A stretch of DNA of 35,626 nucleotides from Rhizobiales bacterium 65-9 (GCA_001899525.1 MKVY01000040.1:41208-76833); one strand, 5' to 3'; positions 23,135-32,052 are shown, numbered from the stretch's first letter. The notes: a model not told the origin generated them from the letters alone. Made by a program: numbers and translations.

Positions 23135-24561
23135 GCGCGCGCAGGATGTCATCGCAGCAGGCGAGCGATCCCGCGCTCTGGACCCTGACCGAGGCGCAGG
23201 CGGCGCTGTCGCGCAAGCGCATTTCCTCACTGGAACTGACCAAAGCGTGCCTCGCGCGCATCGAACGCATCGCGCCGAAACTGAATTCTTTCCTGTCCAT
23301 CGACCGGGAGGATGCGTTCAAGGCGGCGCGCGCAGCCGACAGGGCGCGCGCCAGGGGCGACAAGCGGCCGCTGCTCGGCGTGCCCCTGGCCCACAAGGAC
23401 ATGTTCGCGCGCAAGGGAAAGACGATGTCGCGCGGGGGACGACAGAGTTTCGCCCCGGACGATCAGGACGCGACCGCGATCGCGCGCTTGTCGGCGGCGG
23501 GGGCGCTTCATCTCGGCCCGTTGCATATGAACGAATTCGCCTTCGGGCCGACCGGCCATAACGAGCATGACGGGCCGGCGCGCAATGCGTGGGACGTGAC
23601 GCGAATCACCGGCGGCTCGTCGTCGGGCTCGGCGACGTCGGTCGCGGCGCGGCTGGTGTTCGGCGCTCTCGGCTCCGACACCGGCGGCTCGGTGCGCATG
23701 CCGGCGCATTTCTGCGGCGTGACGGGACTCAAAACGAGCTATGGCCGCGTCTCGCGCGCCGGCGCGATGCCGCTCTCCTTCACGCTCGATACGATCGGCC
23801 CGCTGACGCGGACCGCCGAGGACGCGGCGCAGATTTTTTCGGTGATCGCCGGCTTCGATCCGCGCGATGCGACGACGTCCACCTCGGCGGTTCCGAAGCC
23901 GTCGGCCGCGAAAGCGCCGGTCGCCGGCCTCACTGTCGGCCTTCCGGACGCCTTTTACACCGAAAATCTCGACGCCACGGTCGCGCGCGCGGTCGAGGAG
24001 ATGGTCGCTGCGCTGAAATCCCTGAAAATCAAGGTGAAGCGCGTCACGCTGCCCGATCAGGCGCGCGTCAACGCCGCCTGTCAGGTGGTGATCGGCGCGG
24101 AGAGCACAGCGATCCACAAGCCGATGCTGATCGGATCGCCGGAGAAGTATGGCGACCAGGTGCGCAACCGGCTTGAGAACGGTTTCGGCTACACCGCCGT
24201 CGAATATATCGAGGCGATGCGCTTCCGCGCCGTCGCGCTCAGCCAGCATCTCGCGGCGACGGCCGGCTGCGCGGCGATTCTCGCGCCGACCTGTCCGACC
24301 GTCGCGCCGACGATCGAGGAGACCGACGTGCGCGGCGGCGGCAATGCGGAGGTCGTCATCCAGCAGATCACGCGCTTCACCCGCGCGGCGAATCTTCTGG
24401 GCCTGCCGGCGCTGACGATTCCCTCCGGCTTTTCCGACAGCGGCCTGCCTGCGGGCCTGCAATTCGTCGGCGCGCCTTATACGGAAGACGCGCTTCTGGC
24501 GATCGGCGCCGCCGTGCAGCGCGTGACCGGGCACCATCTGCGGGTTCCGCCGGTGGAGTGA
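23131..24561 (+). CDS. Amidase-signature family hydrolase (GatA/AtzE-like)
   Basis: A 476-aa amidase with an intact Ser-cisSer-Lys triad: Lys89 in PLAHKDMF, the GGSSSGSA loop (161-168, cis-Ser about 163), and nucleophile Ser187 in GSDTGGSVRMPA. GATs, AtzE-type carboxybiuret hydrolases and general amidases share these motifs, so the substrate is open. A role in tRNA amidation is unlikely because no GatB is present. Coupling to a 68-aa upstream protein suggests a two-subunit enzyme. It sits between hydroxyproline genes and an importer set, which suggests use of an amide-containing carbon or nitrogen source. Confidence 0.88.
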   Translation: MSARRMSSQQASDPALWTLTEAQAALSRKRISSLELTKACLARIERIAPKLNSFLSIDREDAFKAARAADRARARGDKRPLLGVPLAHKDMFARKGKTMSRGGRQSFAPDDQDATAIARLSAAGALHLGPLHMNEFAFGPTGHNEHDGPARNAWDVTRITGGSSSGSATSVAARLVFGALGSDTGGSVRMPAHFCGVTGLKTSYGRVSRAGAMPLSFTLDTIGPLTRTAEDAAQIFSVIAGFDPRDATTSTSAVPKPSAAKAPVAGLTVGLPDAFYTENLDATVARAVEEMVAALKSLKIKVKRVTLPDQARVNAACQVVIGAESTAIHKPMLIGSPEKYGDQVRNRLENGFGYTAVEYIEAMRFRAVALSQHLAATAGCAAILAPTCPTVAPTIEETDVRGGGNAEVVIQQITRFTRAANLLGLPALTIPSGFSDSGLPAGLQFVGAPYTEDALLAIGAAVQRVTGHHLRVPPVE

Positions 24562-24578
24562 CGGTTCTCCCTGCGTTG

Positions 24579-24610
24579 CCGCGGCGTGATCGCGATCACC
24601 CCTGCCGCGG
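24579..24610. other. Nested palindrome between convergent amidase and dehydrogenase genes
   Basis: A perfect 14-bp palindrome GTGATCGCGATCAC (24586-24599) is enclosed by CCGCGGC (24579-24585) and GCCGCGG (24604-24610). It spans the intergenic gap and the dehydrogenase stop. It could terminate both transcripts, but no long T tract follows; a protein-binding site is the alternative. Confidence 0.5.
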
Positions 24611-25675
24611 TTTCGGAATCTCGGCTTCGCCGAGGCCGACCCTGCGGCCGGCGTCGGCGATCTGCGCCCAGCTTTCCTCATCGTAGCGCACGCGGTCGCC
24701 ATAGGCGGCGCGGGATCGGAATTCAGGGTCGCCCGCGACCAGAACCTCGGCGACGCCCGCCGCGGGCTGCGAGGATTTCGTCCATTCGATGAAGCGTTCG
24801 ACGCGCGCGCGCCAGTCGCCGGCGACGGATTCGAATTTCGCCGGATCGATGATGATGGCGAGCATCGAATTGTGAATCGTGTCCTTGTCGCGGGATTCGG
24901 CGATCGTCTCGCCGCCGCCGAGGATCGATGAGAGAATCTCGCTCGCCATGGCGAGGCCATATCCCTTGTGATCGCCGAACGGCGCGAGCGCGCCGGTGAA
25001 ATCCGGAAACATCACGCCGGGGTCGTCGGTCGGCTCGCCCTTGCCGTCGATCAGCGCGCCGAACGGCGTCTTCTTGTGCTGCAGCCACGCGACGCGGGTC
25101 TTGCCGACCGCGATGCGGCTGGTGGCGAAGTCCAGCAGGAAAGGCTGCGCGCCAGGGCGCGGAATGCCGATCGCCTGCGGGTTCGTGCCATAGCGGCGCT
25201 CGCGACCGCCGAAAGGCGCGACCGCGGCGCGCGTCGTGGCGACGTTGACCCAGTAAAGCCCGATCATGCCGTGGCGCGCCGCCTGCTCGGCGTAATGACC
25301 GATGCGGCCGATATGATGCGCCTGGATCAGGTTGACGAGGGCGATCCCGTGCTCGCGGGCGATGCTCGCGCCGGCCTCGACGGCGTCATGGGCAGCGGGC
25401 TGTCCGAGCGCGGTGTTGCCGGCGAGCACGAGCAGGGAGCCGGCGCGCAGCTTCTCCTCGATCCGGTTCGACGGCTTCAGACCGCCGCGCTCCATGCCCT
25501 CCACATAGCTCGGGATCATGCCCATGCCATGGGAGGGATGGCCGGAGAGATCGGCCGTGATCAGATGGTCGGCCGTGATCGTCGCGTCGCGCGCCGACCA
25601 TCCGGCCTTCTCGAACAAGGCCTTCGCATAGGCGCGGACCTCTGCGTTGGCGAAAACAAGCGAAGCGTCGGCCAT
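24596..25675 (-). CDS. Ldh-family (malate/L-lactate dehydrogenase type) NAD(P)-dependent oxidoreductase
   Basis: A 359-aa protein of the Ldh_2 family, unrelated to classical lactate dehydrogenase. Start ATG at 25675 with GGAG 6 nt upstream; the frame is open much further but that region belongs to other genes. Family blocks are present: DLSGHPSHGMGMIPSYVEGM, AHHIGRIGHYAEQAARHG, RYGTNPQAIGIP, DFATSRIAVGK, FGDHKGYGLAMASEIL. Members reduce or oxidise 2-oxo/2-hydroxy acids (malate, ureidoglycolate, sulfolactate) or cyclic imino acids (delta1-piperideine/pyrroline-2-carboxylate). The latter would link it to the nearby hydroxyproline genes, but the sequence does not decide. Confidence 0.85.
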   Translation of the reverse strand: MADASLVFANAEVRAYAKALFEKAGWSARDATITADHLITADLSGHPSHGMGMIPSYVEGMERGGLKPSNRIEEKLRAGSLLVLAGNTALGQPAAHDAVEAGASIAREHGIALVNLIQAHHIGRIGHYAEQAARHGMIGLYWVNVATTRAAVAPFGGRERRYGTNPQAIGIPRPGAQPFLLDFATSRIAVGKTRVAWLQHKKTPFGALIDGKGEPTDDPGVMFPDFTGALAPFGDHKGYGLAMASEILSSILGGGETIAESRDKDTIHNSMLAIIIDPAKFESVAGDWRARVERFIEWTKSSQPAAGVAEVLVAGDPEFRSRAAYGDRVRYDEESWAQIADAGRRVGLGEAEIPKPRQG

Positions 25676-25707
25676 GGCTGGCTCCAGGGGCGGAAGACTT
25701 GTCGGGA

Positions 25708-26038
25708 TCAGGCGGCGGGAAGGAAGGCGGGGCCGATCGGCGCGAAGGATTTGCAGGTCGGCGCGAATTCCTGATGGCCCGGTTCTTCGGAGCAAGCGTA
25801 GCGCACCTCGCCGACAGGCGCCATGTCCAACAAGCAGAGCCCGCCCCGCCACGGATGCGTCCCCGAGCTTCAGAGGCCGGAGATTGTCGAGTGGCGCGCC
25901 ATATTTCACGATGCGCATCGCCGATGCCGATGGCGCGCCGTCGATCAGAATCGTTTCGCCGCAGGCGATCCGTTCGCGCGCAATCAGCACGTTGTCGCGC
26001 GGATCGAGGAGCGGGAGACGGCCGTCCGTGTCGCCCAT
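25708..26038 (-). pseudogene. Broken UxaA-N/SAF-domain-like gene
   Basis: From an ATG at 26038, 9 nt after the rraA-like stop, the frame reads a SAF-like start: LLDPRDNVLIARERI, CGETILIDGAP, then RIVKYGAP. In UxaA-type proteins about 15-20 residues normally separate these last two motifs; here they are nearly adjacent, suggesting an internal deletion. After about residue 55 the frame loses protein-like character and runs without a stop into the dehydrogenase frame. A different frame (25869 to the TGA at 25708) reads plausible protein (THPWRGGLCLLDMAPVGEV, EEPGHQEFAPTCKSFAP). A deletion plus frameshift explains this; a small unknown gene from the ATG at 25824 is the alternative. This region fills the longest gap without an intact gene. 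Confidence 0.5.
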
Positions 26039-26046
26039 TGCGGCGG

Positions 26047-26697
26047 TTAGAACTTGCCGTATCTGAGATAGGCTTCCTGCGGATCGACGCCGGCGAGAAT
26101 CGCGGTGCGCACCTTGTTTTCGGTTCCGATCGCTTCCTCCGCCTTCTCCACGACGTCGGCGGCGATCGCCCTCGGGACGCGCACGGCGCCGTCGCGGTCG
26201 CCGATGAAATAATCGCCGGGCTCGACGACGACGTCGCCGATGCGGATCGTGACGTCGAAGCCCTTCGGCAGCCAGTAGCCGACGATGTCGCGCGGCGTGA
26301 AACCGCTGCACCAAGTCTGGAATTTCATCTCGAGCAGAAAATCCACGTCGCGCGCGAGCCCGTCGATGAAGCAGCCGAGCACGCCCTTGTTCTTCAAGGT
26401 CTCGGCGGACAATTCGCCCATGTTCGCGACGACGCGGTCGTGCGGCTGCGAAACCCAGACATGGCCGGGCCTGGCCTTCGACAAAAGACCGGTCCATGCG
26501 AGCAAGGTCTCGTGCGCGTCGGCGCGCGGATCCACGCGGCCCTCGATCGTGAAAATGGGCCCGGCCAAACGCATGTCCGGCATGATCGGTCGTATCTCGG
26601 GCGGAAACGTAAAATCCCTGAGACCCATCGCGCGCATCACGTCATGCACGACGCCAGTGTAACAAGCCGAGAGCCTGGTCGTCAGTTCATCGCCCAT
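26047..26697 (-). CDS. RraA-family protein (HMG/CHA aldolase-like)
   Basis: A 216-aa RraA/dimethylmenaquinone-methyltransferase-like protein; start ATG at 26697, behind a G-rich Shine-Dalgarno-like stretch. Key motifs are GVLGCFIDGLARD (the aldolase family reads G-x-VIDG-x-RD, binding the divalent metal and pyruvate) and VVVEPGDYFIGDRDGAVRVP. Relatives include 4-hydroxy-4-methyl-2-oxoglutarate/oxaloacetate aldolases and the RNase E inhibitor RraA. In a catabolic cluster with an Ldh-family enzyme and an importer, a retro-aldolase or decarboxylase role is more likely than RNase control. It is divergent from the importer genes. Confidence 0.82.
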   Translation of the reverse strand: MGDELTTRLSACYTGVVHDVMRAMGLRDFTFPPEIRPIMPDMRLAGPIFTIEGRVDPRADAHETLLAWTGLLSKARPGHVWVSQPHDRVVANMGELSAETLKNKGVLGCFIDGLARDVDFLLEMKFQTWCSGFTPRDIVGYWLPKGFDVTIRIGDVVVEPGDYFIGDRDGAVRVPRAIAADVVEKAEEAIGTENKVRTAILAGVDPQEAYLRYGKF

Positions 26698-26754
26698 GCA
26701 AGCATCCCCGCGTCCTGGAGAGAGCCAAGCACACATAACCGCGCTGCTTCAAGA

Positions 26755-26779
26755 AACCATTGTGGTTGCACCGCACAAT
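26755..26779. promoter_or_regulatory. Overlapping inverted repeats in the rraA-importer divergent region (candidate operator)
   Basis: ATTGTG (26759-26764) and CACAAT (26774-26779) form a 6-bp inverted repeat with a 9-nt spacer; AACCA-TTG-TGGTT (26755-26767) overlaps it. They lie in an AT-richer part of the 220-nt divergent spacer, near its rraA side, and fit a site for a LacI- or GntR-type regulator acting in both directions. Confidence 0.45.
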
Positions 26780-26917
26780 TTACTTCGAACCTAAAAGATC
26801 GTCTCATTCTTTGGTCGGGGCTTCCCAGCGCGGCCTGTTTGTCTCTAGTATGGAAGGAAGCGTCCACACGAAACGATAAGAGGACGCGTCAGGGCGGATG
26901 ATGTGAGGAGGGCGGCG

Positions 26918-28300
26918 ATGCATAGTGTCAGCAAGCGCGCGTGGATTCTTTCGGTGACGACGGCGATCGGCATCGCCTTCTCCGGAGCGGCGCGCGCGCA
27001 GGAAGTTCTGAACGTCTGGTGGGTCAAAGGCTTCTACAAGGCCGAGGACGATGCGCTCTATGAGGCGATCAAGAAGTTCGAGGCGAAATCGAAGGTCAAG
27101 GTCGAGCTGTCGCAATACGCCGTTCAGGATATGATTCCGAAGACGGTCGCCGCGATCGACGCCGGCTCCGTGCCGGATGTCGCCTACGCCGACGTGTATG
27201 ATTTCCAGGTCACCGGCAAATGGGCCTATGACGGATTGTTGGAGGACGTGTCCGACATCATCAATCCGATCAAGGACCGTTTCGCGCCCAACACGATCGA
27301 AACGACGTTCCTCTACAACGACAAGGCGAAGAAGAAGGCCTATTACGCCTATCCGCTGAAGCAGCAGACGATGCATATCGAATACTGGATCGACATGCTA
27401 AATCAGGCCGGCTTCAAGGAAAGCGACATTCCGAAGGACTGGAAAGGCTACTGGTCGTTCTGGTGCGACAAGGTGCAGCCCGCATACCGGCGCGCATCCG
27501 GCACGCGCGCGTTCGGCATCGGACAACCGCTCGGCGTCGATTCAAGCGACAGCTTCTATTCGTTCCTGACCTTCATGGACGCCTACAACGTCAAGCTGGT
27601 CGATGACGACGGCAAGCTGCTGGTGAACGATCCGAAGGTGAAGGAAGGCCTCGCCAACGCGCTGCGCGACTATACGGAGCCTTATACGAAAGGCTGCGTG
27701 CCGCCCTCCGCCACGAGCTGGAAAGATCCCGACAACAATGTCGCCTTCCACAACAAGACGACCGTGCTGACGCACAATGCGACGATCTCGATCGCGGCGA
27801 AGTGGCTCGACGACGCCAACAACGCGCAGCTCAAACCCGAAGAGCGCGCCCAGGCGAAGAAGAACTATGACGAGCTGATCCGCACCGCCGGCTTCCCCAA
27901 CAAGCCGGACGGAACGGCGATGCGCTATCGCACGGCGGTGAAGACCGGGGTGGTTTTCGCCGGCGCCAAGAACAAGGCGCGCGCCAAGGAGTTCGTCGCG
28001 TTCCTGCTCGATGAAGACAATCTGCGCCCCTATGTCGAGGGCGCGCTCGGCCGCTGGTTCCCGGTGACGAAGGCCGGCCAGGAAAGCCCGTTCTGGCAGG
28101 CTGATCCGCACCGGCGCTCGGTCTACAACCAGTACAAGGACGGAACGGTGACGTTCGAGTTCACCAAGAACTACAAGTTCACCGTTCTGAACAACGAGAA
28201 TGTGTGGGCGAAAGCCATGAACCGCATCCTCAACGAGAAGATTCCGGTCGACAAGGCGACGGACGAGCTGATCGCCCGCATCAAGGAAGTCGCCGGCTGA
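26918..28300 (+). CDS. ABC transporter periplasmic substrate-binding protein (sugar type, family 1)
   Basis: A 460-aa exported solute-binding protein. Start ATG at 26918 behind GGAGGG (26907-26912, 5-nt spacing); Sec signal peptide about 1-28 ending in GAARAQ. The mature part follows UgpB/MalE-type binding proteins: VLNVWWVKGFYKAEDDALYE, AIDAGSVPDVAYADVYD, YAYPLKQQTMHIEYWIDMLNQAG, KTTVLTHNATISIAAKWL and the C-terminal FVAFLLDEDNLRPYVEGALG. It captures a sugar, polyol or related solute and delivers it to the two permeases that follow. The actual ligand is not predictable. Confidence 0.9.
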   Translation: MHSVSKRAWILSVTTAIGIAFSGAARAQEVLNVWWVKGFYKAEDDALYEAIKKFEAKSKVKVELSQYAVQDMIPKTVAAIDAGSVPDVAYADVYDFQVTGKWAYDGLLEDVSDIINPIKDRFAPNTIETTFLYNDKAKKKAYYAYPLKQQTMHIEYWIDMLNQAGFKESDIPKDWKGYWSFWCDKVQPAYRRASGTRAFGIGQPLGVDSSDSFYSFLTFMDAYNVKLVDDDGKLLVNDPKVKEGLANALRDYTEPYTKGCVPPSATSWKDPDNNVAFHNKTTVLTHNATISIAAKWLDDANNAQLKPEERAQAKKNYDELIRTAGFPNKPDGTAMRYRTAVKTGVVFAGAKNKARAKEFVAFLLDEDNLRPYVEGALGRWFPVTKAGQESPFWQADPHRRSVYNQYKDGTVTFEFTKNYKFTVLNNENVWAKAMNRILNEKIPVDKATDELIARIKEVAG

Positions 28301-28361
28301 CGCCGGTTTCAGGACGGCGGCCGCCGGGCCGCCGTCCCTTCAATCCGCCGGAGGGGCCGCC

Positions 28362-29240
28362 ATGTCGACGGCGACGATCGCCCAGCCTCCCGCGTCGATG
28401 GACGCGCCCGTGCGAAAGCGCGGGCTGTCGCAATGGCAGCTCTGGGGAATCATTCTCGTCATTCCCTACCTGCTCGTCTTCGTTCTCTTCGTCATCTATC
28501 CGGTCTTCTACGCCTTCTGGCTGGCGCACAGTCCCGAAAGCTACGTCAAGCTCTACAACGATCCGATCTTCGCGCGCGCGGTCGTCAACACGCTGATCTT
28601 CATCTTCGTCGCCATCAACCTGAAGATGGCGGTCGCGCTGGCGCTGTCAGGCTTCTTCCTGCACGACCGGGTCTGGATCCGCTGGCTGTCGGTGATCTTC
28701 ATCCTGCCCTGGGCGGTGCCGTCGATTCCGACGATCCTGTCGGTGCGCTTCATGCTCAATCCCGAATGGGGAATCATCAACCAGACCTGGTTCAAGCTCA
28801 CCTTCGAGGACGGGCCCAACTGGCTGAACGATCCGCGGCTCGGCCTGTTCTTCGCCATGCTGGTGCATATCTGGAAGTCGCTGCCGTTCTGGACCCTCAT
28901 CCTCCTGTCCGGCCGGCTCGCGATCTCGAACGACCTCTATGAGGCGGCGTCGGTCGACGGCTCCAACGGCCTGCAGAAATTCCGCTACATCACCTGGCCC
29001 TCGATCTCGCAGCTCTATCTGACCTGCGCGCTGCTGTCGGCGATCTGGACGCTCGGCGACTTCAACAGCGTCTATCTGCTGACCGGCGGCGGCCCAGCCG
29101 ACCTGACCCATGTGCTGGCGACGCTCGGCATCCGCTATCTCAGACTCGCAGAGGTCGATCTGTCGATGGCGACGATCGTCTGCGCGCTGCCGATCATTCT
29201 GCCGATCGTCTATGTGCTGATGAAACGGCTGTCGAAATGA
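28362..29240 (+). CDS. ABC transporter permease (MalF/UgpA type)
   Basis: A 292-aa inner-membrane protein with six predicted membrane segments, the first at IILVIPYLLVFVLFVIYPVF. The cytoplasmic EAA loop that contacts the ATPase reads YEAASVDGSNGLQKFRYITWP, intact. It forms the transport channel with the next gene. It is 61 nt downstream of the binding-protein gene, with a GGAGGGG-like ribosome-binding site, and its stop overlaps the next start (ATGA). It lacks the large periplasmic loop of enteric MalF, as usual for this family. Confidence 0.92.
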   Translation: MSTATIAQPPASMDAPVRKRGLSQWQLWGIILVIPYLLVFVLFVIYPVFYAFWLAHSPESYVKLYNDPIFARAVVNTLIFIFVAINLKMAVALALSGFFLHDRVWIRWLSVIFILPWAVPSIPTILSVRFMLNPEWGIINQTWFKLTFEDGPNWLNDPRLGLFFAMLVHIWKSLPFWTLILLSGRLAISNDLYEAASVDGSNGLQKFRYITWPSISQLYLTCALLSAIWTLGDFNSVYLLTGGGPADLTHVLATLGIRYLRLAEVDLSMATIVCALPIILPIVYVLMKRLSK

Positions 29241-30088
29241 ACCGCTTCCTCCTGCGCAACGTCGCCAACGAGGCGAAGCTCCTGCTCATCGGCATTCCGG
29301 TTTTTATCTGGACGATCCTGCCGATCTATCATCTCGTCCTCTTCGCGATCTCGTCCAAGGATTCGGCGTTCAGCGGCAATCTCTGGCCGACCCATCCGAC
29401 GCTCGACAATTTCATCACGGTGTTCGGCCAGAAACATTATTTCCTGATCCATTTCTGGCGGCAGCTCTGGAACTCCGTGTTCATCGCAGCGATGACGGGC
29501 GCGCTCACGCTCATCGTGGCGACCACCTCGGCCTTCGCCATCAGCAGGCTCAAGGTGAAGGGCGGCCGCATGGTGATGAATCTCGCCCTGTTCACCTATT
29601 TCATCCCGGCCGCCTTTCTTGCGGTGCCGATGTACCGCACGATGGGACTCTACGGGCTGCTCAACAGCCAGTGGGCGCTCATCCTGGCGATGATGACGAT
29701 CGCGTCGCCCTACGCGATCTGGGTGCTGAAGCAGGCGTCGGATAAACTGCCGGCCGAACTCGACGAGGCGGCGGTGATCGACGGGGCCTCGCCGATGCAG
29801 CTTTTCAGGCTGGTCTACATCCCGCTGATGGCGCCATCGCTCGTGGCGATCGGCGCTTACGCCATCCTGCTCGCCTGGAACGAGTATCTCTATGCGTTCC
29901 TGCTGCTCTCGCGCGACACCAGCATTCCATTGCCGGTGGCGCTGGGCAATTTTCTCGCCGCCGACGATTCGCCCTGGCCTTTGCTGATGACGACCGGGCT
30001 GATCTACGCGATCCCGCCGGCGGCGATCTATTACGTTTTCCGGAAGTACATGGTCTCGGGCCTGACGGCGGGAGCGACGAAGGGCTGA
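29237..30088 (+). CDS. ABC transporter permease (MalG/UgpE type)
   Basis: A 283-aa six-segment permease, partner of the preceding one. The EAA loop reads DEAAVIDGASPMQLFRLVYIP. The C-terminus GLTAGATKG is the typical MalG tail (GLTxGAxKG), which contacts the ATPase. The ATG overlaps the upstream stop. No ATP-binding subunit gene follows: the next gene is on the opposite strand with its stop directly abutting this one. The importer must borrow an MsmK/UgpC-type ATPase encoded elsewhere. Confidence 0.92.
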   Translation: MNRFLLRNVANEAKLLLIGIPVFIWTILPIYHLVLFAISSKDSAFSGNLWPTHPTLDNFITVFGQKHYFLIHFWRQLWNSVFIAAMTGALTLIVATTSAFAISRLKVKGGRMVMNLALFTYFIPAAFLAVPMYRTMGLYGLLNSQWALILAMMTIASPYAIWVLKQASDKLPAELDEAAVIDGASPMQLFRLVYIPLMAPSLVAIGAYAILLAWNEYLYAFLLLSRDTSIPLPVALGNFLAADDSPWPLLMTTGLIYAIPPAAIYYVFRKYMVSGLTAGATKG

Positions 30089-30286
30089 TCACTCCCCGTT
30101 GGCGGCGTCTGCGCCGCGCCTTCGGCGCCAGCGCGGCCAGTAGATGCCGATCGCCGACGCGGCTGCGATGAAGACCAGCGCCACGACGAACTGAATGACA
30201 GCGTACCCGACGTCGTCCTTCGGCACGAACCAGCCGGCGATCACGCCCGCGCCCACAAGCATGATCCGAACGATCCAGCCGATCAT
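30089..30286 (-). CDS. Small hypothetical two-segment membrane protein
   Basis: A 65-aa protein. The ATG at 30286 has GGAG 6 nt upstream, so the longer open frame to 30361 is not used. Two hydrophobic helices (about 1-22, IVRIMLVGAGVIAGWFV; and about 30-50, VIQFVVALVFIAAASAIGIYW) are followed by an Arg-rich cytoplasmic tail (PRWRRRR). I do not recognise a family. Its stop is immediately next to the stop of the convergent permease gene, with no room for an independent terminator. Confidence 0.7.
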   Translation of the reverse strand: MIGWIVRIMLVGAGVIAGWFVPKDDVGYAVIQFVVALVFIAAASAIGIYWPRWRRRRGADAANGE

Positions 30287-30358
30287 GACAGTCTCCGCAT
30301 ACGACAGAACATTCCGCAGCGCCGGGCTGTAGCATATCCCGCGCCGGCGCGATGTTGA

Positions 30359-31456
<1,098 letters not shown>

Positions 31457-31524
31457 GCGCGAGCGCCATGCAGCGGGCGGGACGTCATGTGCGTCCCCGC
31501 ACTGTCGCTCCGGCGGGCGCGAGT

Positions 31525-31555
31525 CATGATCATGGGCATAGGGAACGCCGTTCCC
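31525..31555. promoter_or_regulatory. Two palindromes upstream of the first Gly-rich gene
   Basis: CATGATCATG (31525-31534) and GGGAAC-GCC-GTTCCC (31541-31555) lie 24-54 nt before the ATG at 31579. The second is a perfect 6-bp inverted repeat with a 3-nt spacer, suited to a dimeric regulator. No matching EcfG-type -10 is found after its GGAAC. Confidence 0.45.
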
Positions 31556-31578
31556 GAACCAACACCGGAACCCGACCC

Positions 31579-31878
31579 ATGACCCTCTTCAAGAAGACCC
31601 TCACCGCCGCCCTCGCCACGGTCGCCGTCGCCGGCGCCATGACCCTCCAGGCCGGACAGGCGGAAGCCCGCTACTGGCGTTACGGCTATGGCTATGGTTA
31701 CGGCGGCGGCGCGCTGGCGGCCGGCATCGTCGGCGGCCTCGCGCTCGGCGCCATCGCGGCCTCCGCCGCCCAGCCTCGCCCGGCCTATGTCGTCGGCGGC
31801 TGTTACCGGGTCCGCCGCGCGGTGTGGAGCGACTATCAGGGCCGCTACGTCACCCGCCGCGTCACCGTCTGCGACTGA
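31579..31878 (+). CDS. Small secreted Gly-rich protein, paralog 1
   Basis: A 99-aa exported protein: Lys-rich start and hydrophobic signal peptide ending at QAEA (about residue 30), a Tyr/Gly stretch (YWRYGYGYGYGGG), a glycine-zipper hydrophobic helix (AAGIVGGLALGAIAASAA) and a conserved end CYRVRRAVWSDYQGRYVTRRVTVCD-like block with two Cys that could form a disulfide. No named family is assigned. A paralog lies next to it on the same strand, and each has its own terminator, so they are separately transcribed. A role at the cell envelope is likely from the signal peptide and zipper. Confidence 0.8.
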   Translation: MTLFKKTLTAALATVAVAGAMTLQAGQAEARYWRYGYGYGYGGGALAAGIVGGLALGAIAASAAQPRPAYVVGGCYRVRRAVWSDYQGRYVTRRVTVCD

Positions 31879-31896
31879 ACCCCTCGCGCCGGAAAA

Positions 31897-31923
31897 GAAA
31901 GCCCGCTTCGGCGGGCTTTCGTC
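31897..31923 (+). terminator. Intrinsic terminator of Gly-rich gene 1
   Basis: A perfect 10-bp stem (GAAAGCCCGC at 31897-31906, GCGGGCTTTC at 31911-31920) closed by a stable TTCG tetraloop, 18 nt after the stop codon. Confidence 0.85.
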
Positions 31924-32052
31924 CTTGGTCGCACAGGGCGTTTGACGGCCGCATAAAGCGGGCGCCAGCGCCTTGTGCGTTGGCGCACGCCCGTCGCGGC
32001 CGCGGCGAGGCATAGATTGTTGCGCGGGGCGGCTGCTCCGACCTCTTCGCCG

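Noticed and set aside
24596-26497. A single 633-residue fusion of SAF-like and Ldh-family domains
   Set aside because: The upstream part lies partly antisense-frame within the rraA-like gene and the Ldh-family gene has its own well-spaced ribosome-binding site; absence of a stop is due to GC content.
26801-26917. Sigma70 promoter from TTGGTC (26811) and TAGTAT (26846)
   Set aside because: The spacing of 29 nt is far outside the 16-18 nt range.
31541-31578. GGAAC as the -35 of an EcfG general-stress promoter
   Set aside because: No CGTT-type -10 occurs 16-18 nt downstream; the GGAAC is better explained as half of a perfect inverted repeat.
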